This document shows positions 6,524-11,126 of a DNA stretch of 11,126 bases, piece after piece (within the stretch, counting starts at the first letter, position 1; every line of letters begins with the position of its first letter). Position numbers and translations under genes: made by a program. The notes under the pieces are model-generated. The model saw only the letters and a program-made list of their open reading frames with translations. It was not told where the DNA came from and made no database searches. Source of the DNA: Bacteriovorax stolpii (GTDB taxonomy: Bacteria > Bdellovibrionota > Bacteriovoracia > Bacteriovoracales > Bacteriovoracaceae); contig CAMDDI010000101.1 in the NCBI GenBank assembly GCA_945890905.1, positions 1-11,126 of the forward strand, in the 5' to 3' direction.

Positions 6524-6784
6524 CTATTTAAGTTGATTTTGAATTTTATGAACGATCAGATCAAAAGCTTTGTACATGTCATCGGCGTGGGCCTTAGCAA
6601 AGTACTCTTGATGACCAGAATGAACAGTCACTTCTGCACAGTGATCACTTCCATCCTTCCAACAAGTCCATTTTACGTCAGTGGATTCACCCAACCATTT
6701 AGAAAATTTAGTGGATTTATCACGGATCACTTGATCAAGTGCTGGTGTATGTTCCATATGGCGAAAAGTTATATTTACATTCAT
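6524..6784 (-). CDS. hpf: Short ribosome hibernation promoting factor (HPF/RaiA family)
   Basis: HPF-family proteins bind the small ribosomal subunit near the decoding centre and silence ribosomes in slow growth. The 86-residue product matches the single-domain (short) type. It starts MNVNITFRHMEHTPAL, has AEVTVHSGHQEY (50-61), and ends with the conserved helix DDMYKAFDLIVHKIQNQLK (68-86), matching the DMYAAIDxLIDKLxRQL helix of E. coli HPF. It lacks the basic C-terminal tail of the 95-residue E. coli protein and the long-HPF dimerisation domain. An AAGGAG ribosome binding site (6791-6796) lies 6 nt upstream. The leader can fold over this site. The next gene, 16 nt downstream, is fadD. This could equally be named a RaiA/YfiA relative; the family assignment is firm. 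Confidence 0.88.
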   Translation of the reverse strand: MNVNITFRHMEHTPALDQVIRDKSTKFSKWLGESTDVKWTCWKDGSDHCAEVTVHSGHQEYFAKAHADDMYKAFDLIVHKIQNQLK

Positions 6785-6787
6785 TGG

Positions 6788-6830
6788 GAGCTCCTTAGTT
6801 GAGCTCTAATTATAGGCCGATCAAGTTGAT
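6788..6830 (-). promoter_or_regulatory. hpf promoter, palindrome and leader hairpin
   Basis: On the minus strand a perfect TATAAT occupies 6814-6809, with no good -35 at 16-18 nt. Transcription would start near 6802-6804. The spacer contains the perfect inverted repeat ATCAA-N-TTGAT (6820-6830), which could be an operator for a dimeric regulator or help to compensate for the poor -35. The mRNA would begin almost at once with GAGCTC (6806-6801), which pairs with a second GAGCTC (6793-6788) over a 7-nt loop. The second arm overlaps the AAGGAG ribosome binding site. Confidence 0.5.
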
Positions 6831-6878
6831 GACCTGTAGTGGCAAGGCAAATATTCAGACAGTACTATAGTGCAAAAG

Positions 6879-7613
6879 TCACTTATTCTGAATCACCATC
6901 CGAACAGCGGCCGGAAGAACTTCGCTGGGAATTTCCATAAACGATTTATGAGGAACAAAAGCGAATTGCCCGTAATAGAAAAAATACACAATTTCAAACC
7001 CTGCTGATTTAACTTCTGCTTCCAAATCCAAACTATCAAGAATTCTTCTTACAGGAGTCCACTTTCCAAACATCTGCCACAGGACATTGCGCTCATCAAA
7101 CATGAATCCATCGGGAATAAAGAGTTTTTTCCGGTGAACCATGGTTTCTGAAACAAAGATTCCTCGGGGAGTAAGATGATCATGAATGAGTCCATAAAAA
7201 GAAAATCGATCGGGGTCTTCTGTTAAACAATGAAGCAAGTGTGAATCAATAATGAGCTCAAATTTTTGATTAAGAGAAACATCTGGATGAGTAACATCCC
7301 CTTCAATCGTTTCAACTTCCAAACCCTCTTGAGCAAAAATCTTTCTGGCCTGCTCCAATGCTGAGGGCGAGAAATCAACCAGAGTCACCTTCGCTCCCAA
7401 CTTGGCCAACTGAAGACCCACGCCGCCGCGACCAGAACCAAGTTCTAGAACTTTTAAACCATTCCAGTCTAGATTAGGAAGAAAACGATTTTTTGATTCT
7501 ACTACGTAGAGGTAGAGACCTTTAGAAGTGGCCAGGACATCACTTACGAGATCACTCGGCGAGCGGCCTTTCTCAGATTTAAAGGAATCTTCGTAATATG
7601 CTTGTAGTCCCAT
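6879..7613 (-). CDS. Class I SAM-dependent methyltransferase, substrate unknown
   Basis: The 244-residue product has a Rossmann methyltransferase core. SAM motif I is VLELGSGRGGVG (55-66), the acidic end of the second strand is VTLVDFSPSALEQAR (76-90), motif III is EGDVTHPD (104-111), and the post-III strand is FELIIDSHLLHCL (118-130). The C-terminal 90 residues (WQMFGKWTPVRRIL, then YFFYYGQFAFVPH) are outside the core and probably form the substrate pocket. The pattern resembles small-molecule (Methyltransf_11/25) enzymes, but nothing identifies the acceptor. No Shine-Dalgarno precedes ATG 7613; the upstream bases are AT-rich and contain a -10-like TAAAAT only 6 nt away, which suggests a leaderless message. 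It lies 39 nt after the stop of the large exported protein gene and about 94 nt before hpf. Confidence 0.8.
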   Translation of the reverse strand: MGLQAYYEDSFKSEKGRSPSDLVSDVLATSKGLYLYVVESKNRFLPNLDWNGLKVLELGSGRGGVGLQLAKLGAKVTLVDFSPSALEQARKIFAQEGLEVETIEGDVTHPDVSLNQKFELIIDSHLLHCLTEDPDRFSFYGLIHDHLTPRGIFVSETMVHRKKLFIPDGFMFDERNVLWQMFGKWTPVRRILDSLDLEAEVKSAGFEIVYFFYYGQFAFVPHKSFMEIPSEVLPAAVRMVIQNK

Positions 7614-7619
7614 AATAAA

Positions 7620-7649
7620 ATTTTAAAGCTAAAGGGGGGGTACTTGCAA
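7620..7649 (-). promoter_or_regulatory. Promoter-like element with C7 spacer, methyltransferase gene
   Basis: On the minus strand TTGCAA (7649-7644) and TAAAAT (7625-7620) are separated by 18 nt. The spacer includes a run of seven C (G7 at 7634-7640 on the plus strand). The predicted start of transcription falls on or next to the ATG at 7613. Slippage in the C run would change the spacing from 18 to 17 or 19 nt. Confidence 0.45.
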
Positions 7650-7652
7650 TGG

Positions 7653-10388
7653 TTAATTGCTAAGTACACTATGGAGCAAGCCTCGATAGGTATGTGTGCG
7701 TGGTGCTTGAAGAATTATTTTTCCATTTTCTTTGTAAGCAATAAAAGAAACTCTTTGTCCGTTTGCAATAGTCAATTGGACTTGCACCACAGAACCGGGA
7801 ATCGAAGTGATCTGAGTCTCAAGAAGGCGGATGGCTTCGGTGTTGCGGTTGATAATATTTGCATACTCAGTTTCTGTTACATTCAAAGGAAGAATCACAT
7901 TTGTTCTAACCTGATCTGAAGTCGCGTGATTTTCTGCCGAGTCTGCAATGAAAAGCACATTTGGATTTTCGGCAGAAACTTCTAAAGAAGCATTTTGATC
8001 ATACTTAGATAAGTATCCATGAGTTTCATTCCTGCGACCTGGGCCACTACTTGTGCGGGTAAAGTCAGATAATGTAACTGGAGCTCCAGATGACCCATTT
8101 CCAGCTCCAAAGGCACCAGATGTTCCACCGTTTACTGATGCTTTAGCACTTGGAGAACTGTCAGCAACTGAATTTGCGGCGATACCTGGGCTTACAGCGC
8201 CAGGGCCATTAGAAGAAACAGCTGGGGATTCAGCAGCAGGTGATCTGGAAGCTGCGATCTGATTATTCAATGTGGTTTGATATTGCGCCAAAATTTGATC
8301 TTTGGCCGACATCTGTTGTCTTAAAGTATCAAGCTCACGTTGAAGATTTAGTCTTTGCTCATCTGAAACATTGTGCTGATTCATTTGTGTCGTTGTTGCA
8401 GCAATGTCTTCAGCAATTGAACTCTTTTGAGCTTCAACTTGTGCGATGGCCTGCTGAGTAGCCGCTACTGCAGGCGAAATTGCTGCAGGCAAGACACCAG
8501 TGATGGCTTCAGGTGCAGGAGCTGTCAATGGTAGATAAGTTGGTGCAGCAGTCTCACGAGCCGGCTGTATGGGCGACCTTGAATTACTAGCTAGAATTTT
8601 GGATTTTGAATTCTCGGAAGATCCACTTTTTTCCGCTAAATTATCTTTACCAGAACCACGTGGTCTATAAGTACCCTCATCTCTCAATTGACCCGGATCA
8701 ATTCGTGGTCCCGTTCTCATAACCTGGACATTTTCAGTTTCAAGAGACCGAGCAATAGGTGGTCTCGGAAAACCAACGGGCAAATGACTATCCCAAAAAG
8801 CTCTTCTTATTATTTCATCATTTGCAGGAATGCACAGTTTAGCGGTATCAGGATCAGCACAATAAGCAGTTTTCCATTGGTGCCAAATCTCCGATCCACC
8901 CCCATCGTTTCTTGGAATAGGTGATTCACAATAAGCACGGTGCATTTCATCATAAAGGGGATTTTCATCAGCATTATATGCACTAAACCAGTTCCTTTCT
9001 AGTTCATTGGCAAGATTGCCTCTCTTGGTTCTGAGTTTATCAAGAAGAGGACAATATTTTGCATAAGCAATATTACATGCTTCAGTTGATTCAGTCTGTG
9101 TACACTGTAAGGATCCAACGAGGCTTCCTTCGCTTCCCATAAGATCAGCAATATTTTCTCTAGAAGGAACAAAATCACTTCCATCGCTGGAATTAATTTG
9201 TCTCGTAGAAGCTTCGATATCTGCTTGGGTTTGATTATTCACTGCAAGGGCGTTTTGTTCATTTGTAAAGAAATTGTAGAGTATCGCATTGAAGGTTTCC
9301 TTACTGTTAGATCCTGAGGCGAGAATGAGGGCATGGGTGCATGATTGAGGAGCCGGATCTGACATACAATTTCCACCATCTCTTCGAAAAGCAGAACCCA
9401 TCTGATGGAAAAGATCAGCCTTCTTAGCATCCAATGTTGAAGGTGCTGAAAAGAAAGTTTTGACCAAAGGGTTTCTTTTTAAGAAATCCATTTTAATATA
9501 AATGGCTCTGGCTTCTGGGGAAACATTATTTAAATTAGTTGAATTAGCCGTCAATGCAGCAAAGTTCTCGCGAAGTCGATTGTAGTCCCAATCTACGGGA
9601 TTAAATGGTGCATTTGGAGTAATGAGATTGTAAATTTCTTTATCATTATCAAACTGGCGAAACTTTACAAACTCTCTGAGAGTCAGGCAGTTATTAGAAG
9701 TACTATCTCTACCCGTCAACAAGTTCTCTGTAAACTCTGGAACGGGAACAGATGTTGTGGGCTGTATGACTAAATTAATTGGAGATGCCGCAGAAACAGC
9801 AGCTACGTTCACACTGGCGAGAGAGGCACGATTTTCATCTGTAAGGCTTCGTGAATCTCGCATCTGACTTAGAGCTCCAGCGAAAGCCGTCGCAGCGGTA
9901 CCTACTGCTTGTTGGGCAACTTGAGTATAATAACGAGCAATGTTATTCTTTTGCTCTTCATTTTCTGTTAACAATGAAGCTTGAATCAAAGAGGCATTGG
10001 CTTCAACTTGAATATTGTCACGCTGTATGCGAAGGTTAGCTTGAGCAATTCTTGATGCAATTTCACTGTCAGATAAAGTATTTTGAGAAATCAAATCAGA
10101 AATACGTCCAGTCCCCCTAATACAACTACAAGTTTTAACATCTGCTGTAAGAACATCACTAATGGCAGGATTGTTATTCAATCCACTGGTCTCTGTTTGA
10201 ATACATAATCTTACCGGATTGTTATCAAGTCTGCTAAGGGCATCGGCCAAAGAAGTAATAACCCGGATCTCGGCAGGTCTAGCAGCACAAGATGGATGAG
10301 GATCATAATTGACAATAGAAACTTGCCCAAGAGCAAATGCCGCTGGCATCAACGTAATAAGAAAAAGAATGATATGCTTTAATCGCAT
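7653..10388 (-). CDS. Large exported protein with coiled coil and Ser/Ala/Pro/Gly-rich linker, unknown function
   Basis: I do not recognise this 911-residue protein. Residues 1-21 form a Sec signal peptide (charged MRLKH, hydrophobic IILFLITLMPAAFAL), so it is exported. An N-terminal region with Cys34, 62, 87 and 89 (CSC at 87-89) is followed by an Ala/Gln-rich helical stretch (about 105-205). A middle domain (about 215-545) carries nine more cysteines, with likely pairs such as 341/350 and 429/438. A Pro/Ser-rich basic linker spans 555-630. A probable coiled coil spans 640-712 (AQVEAQKSSIAEDI to QRELDTLRQQM). A low-complexity Ser/Ala/Gly/Pro stretch runs 714-785, then a compact alpha/beta C-terminal domain (808-911). 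There is no lipobox, second membrane segment or LPXTG. GGAG lies 9 nt before the start. It could be an envelope or surface structural protein. The nearby methyltransferase has no evident link. Confidence 0.75.
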   Translation of the reverse strand: MRLKHIILFLITLMPAAFALGQVSIVNYDPHPSCAARPAEIRVITSLADALSRLDNNPVRLCIQTETSGLNNNPAISDVLTADVKTCSCIRGTGRISDLISQNTLSDSEIASRIAQANLRIQRDNIQVEANASLIQASLLTENEEQKNNIARYYTQVAQQAVGTAATAFAGALSQMRDSRSLTDENRASLASVNVAAVSAASPINLVIQPTTSVPVPEFTENLLTGRDSTSNNCLTLREFVKFRQFDNDKEIYNLITPNAPFNPVDWDYNRLRENFAALTANSTNLNNVSPEARAIYIKMDFLKRNPLVKTFFSAPSTLDAKKADLFHQMGSAFRRDGGNCMSDPAPQSCTHALILASGSNSKETFNAILYNFFTNEQNALAVNNQTQADIEASTRQINSSDGSDFVPSRENIADLMGSEGSLVGSLQCTQTESTEACNIAYAKYCPLLDKLRTKRGNLANELERNWFSAYNADENPLYDEMHRAYCESPIPRNDGGGSEIWHQWKTAYCADPDTAKLCIPANDEIIRRAFWDSHLPVGFPRPPIARSLETENVQVMRTGPRIDPGQLRDEGTYRPRGSGKDNLAEKSGSSENSKSKILASNSRSPIQPARETAAPTYLPLTAPAPEAITGVLPAAISPAVAATQQAIAQVEAQKSSIAEDIAATTTQMNQHNVSDEQRLNLQRELDTLRQQMSAKDQILAQYQTTLNNQIAASRSPAAESPAVSSNGPGAVSPGIAANSVADSSPSAKASVNGGTSGAFGAGNGSSGAPVTLSDFTRTSSGPGRRNETHGYLSKYDQNASLEVSAENPNVLFIADSAENHATSDQVRTNVILPLNVTETEYANIINRNTEAIRLLETQITSIPGSVVQVQLTIANGQRVSFIAYKENGKIILQAPRTHTYRGLLHSVLSN

Positions 10389-10424
10389 TTAATTATGCTC
10401 CAAAAAACTATTCGGAATTTAGAG

Positions 10425-10470
10425 GGTTTTCCTTAAATATTGAGAATATCCTTAACAATCCCCGAAAACC
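10425..10470. promoter_or_regulatory. Nested repeats in the divergent intergenic region
   Basis: The 135-nt gap between the large exported protein gene (minus) and the MnmC-like gene (plus) holds several symmetrical elements. GGTTTTC (10425-10431) and GAAAACC (10464-10470) form an inverted repeat. TCCTTAA is repeated directly at 10430-10436 and 10449-10455, 19 bp apart, about two helical turns. ATATT-GAG-AATAT (10437-10449) lies between them. These could be regulator sites or a leader hairpin for the minus-strand gene, whose own -10 and -35 boxes I could not place with confidence. Confidence 0.35.
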
Positions 10471-10485
10471 TCCTTTAGATTTCCC

Positions 10486-10515
10486 ATGACTTGTAGAACC
10501 TATTCCCTTTAAAAT
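10486..10515 (+). promoter_or_regulatory. Promoter-like element directly upstream of the MnmC-like gene
   Basis: ATGACT (10486-10491, carrying the TGAC core of TTGACA) and TAAAAT (10510-10515) are 18 nt apart. Only 8 nt lie between the -10 and ATG 10524, and there is no Shine-Dalgarno. The transcript would be leaderless or nearly so, the same layout as at 7613-7649. Confidence 0.4.
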
Positions 10516-10523
10516 ATTGTCTT

Positions 10524-11126
10524 ATGAGTAATGAAACTAAATCAAATCAGGACTTTACAGCTCCTCCGGGCCACACATGGGTCTCTACAGATGACGGCTC
10601 AAAAACCCTCTTTTCTGAGGCCTTCCAAGAGGCCTGTCACTCAACGAGTGGGGCCCGAGCAGAAACTGTTTTGCACTACCTTGGAGGTTGCAAAATAAAG
10701 CAAAAAGCCCAAACGCAAAATTCACTGACCATTTTAGAAGTGGGATTTGGTTTAGGGATTGGATTTGAACTTACTCGAGAATATTTACTCGAAGATGAGT
10801 GCCAACTCAATTTTGTGAGTGTTGAAATTGATCAGAAGTTAGTTGAATGGTATCAGCAAAATCATCCGGAGCTTCCTTGGAAGTGGAATAACAACGTACT
10901 TGAAGCCATCACTTCAACTTTTCATCTGATCATTCTGGTTGGAGATGCCCGAAAAACTCTTCCTGCGTTCTGTGAAGCACAGAATTTTAAATGGGACGCC
11001 ATATATCAAGACGCTTTTTCACCCAAGAGAAATCCAGTTCTTTGGACAAAAGAATGGTTTGAGCTTCTCAAAAAATATTCATCTTCTGAGGTTATTCTCT
11101 CCACCTATTCATCAAGTGTGTCTATC
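10524..11126 (+). CDS. MnmC-like tRNA (5-methylaminomethyl-2-thiouridine) methyltransferase domain, 3'-truncated by window edge
   Basis: The frame is open from ATG 10524 to the window end, giving 201 residues of an incomplete protein. It resembles the methyltransferase (MnmC2, Methyltransf_30) half of MnmC, which methylates the aminomethyl group at the tRNA wobble U34. The N-terminal TDDGSKTLFSEAFQEACHST (22-41) matches the family entry motif. SAM motif I is LEVGFGLGIGFE (71-82), a typical G-F-G-x-G form. VEIDQK (100-105) ends the second strand. WDAIYQDAFSPKRNPVLW (157-174) matches the LDGFAPxKNPxMW catalytic block of E. coli MnmC. TYSSSVSI is at the edge. Whether an oxidoreductase half follows cannot be seen; a stand-alone MnmC2-type enzyme is common in bacteria. 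No Shine-Dalgarno precedes the ATG. It is transcribed divergently from the large exported protein gene. Confidence 0.82.
   Translation, partial: MSNETKSNQDFTAPPGHTWVSTDDGSKTLFSEAFQEACHSTSGARAETVLHYLGGCKIKQKAQTQNSLTILEVGFGLGIGFELTREYLLEDECQLNFVSVEIDQKLVEWYQQNHPELPWKWNNNVLEAITSTFHLIILVGDARKTLPAFCEAQNFKWDAIYQDAFSPKRNPVLWTKEWFELLKKYSSSEVILSTYSSSVSI

Noticed and set aside
7644..7919. Plus-strand frame opposite the C-terminus of the large exported protein
   Set aside because: It is antisense to a continuous 911-codon gene, with no start signals or recognisable protein pattern.
10469..10476. AAAGGAGG on the minus strand as a ribosome binding site
   Set aside because: The following frame from a TTG is only about 16 codons before a stop. 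It is more likely part of the repeat-rich promoter region.
1..11126. Mobile element, CRISPR array, tRNA or rRNA
   Set aside because: I saw no transposase, regularly spaced repeats, tRNA cloverleaf or rRNA sequence. The only sizeable repeat is the small-gene tandem duplication.

Overview
The window looks like an ordinary chromosomal segment of a medium-GC Gram-negative bacterium. It carries a succinylase-type diaminopimelate/lysine cluster, a FadD very like the 561-residue gammaproteobacterial enzyme, short HPF, a stand-alone MnmC-type methyltransferase, and several signal-peptide-bearing proteins of unknown function. The overall feel (dap cluster, small Cys-rich exported paralogues ending their signal in AFA-GEV, a very large secreted protein with a coiled coil and Ser/Ala/Pro linker) suggests a Bdellovibrionota/Bacteriovoracia-like organism. 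That placement is inference, not proof. I saw no mobile element, CRISPR array, rRNA or tRNA.

Layout, left to right. (1) 2-3451, plus strand: a tight dapB (5'-truncated)-dapA-dapD-lysA-like operon, with gaps of 9 nt, 1 nt and a 1-nt overlap. It converges on a hairpin terminator at 3498-3523. (2) 3539-4531, minus strand: two tandem paralogous small exported proteins with four conserved cysteines, each with a strong Shine-Dalgarno inside an identical 17-nt leader, and each followed by its own GC-rich terminator. (3) 4532-4821: a gene-poor stretch with a third minus-strand terminator and a possible tiny plus-strand ORF. (4) 4822-6784, minus strand: hpf followed 16 nt later by fadD, probably one transcript, from a promoter whose mRNA would begin with a hairpin covering part of the hpf Shine-Dalgarno. 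(5) 6879-7613, minus strand: a class I SAM methyltransferase with no Shine-Dalgarno and a promoter-like element hard against its ATG, with a C7 tract in the spacer. (6) 7653-10388, minus strand: a 911-residue exported protein of unknown function. (7) 10389-10523: divergent intergenic region. (8) 10524-11126, plus strand: an MnmC-like tRNA methyltransferase truncated by the window end, again apparently leaderless.

Functionally, region 1 makes meso-DAP/lysine, although the decarboxylase in the lysA position lacks the usual LysA specificity motifs. Region 4 couples fatty-acid activation with ribosome hibernation, which would fit a starvation or growth-transition programme (inference). No obvious defence or secondary-metabolite system is present. 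The most interesting signals are the atypical decarboxylase, the duplicated secreted Cys4 proteins with their terminators, the hpf leader hairpin, and the two methyltransferase genes that look leaderless.
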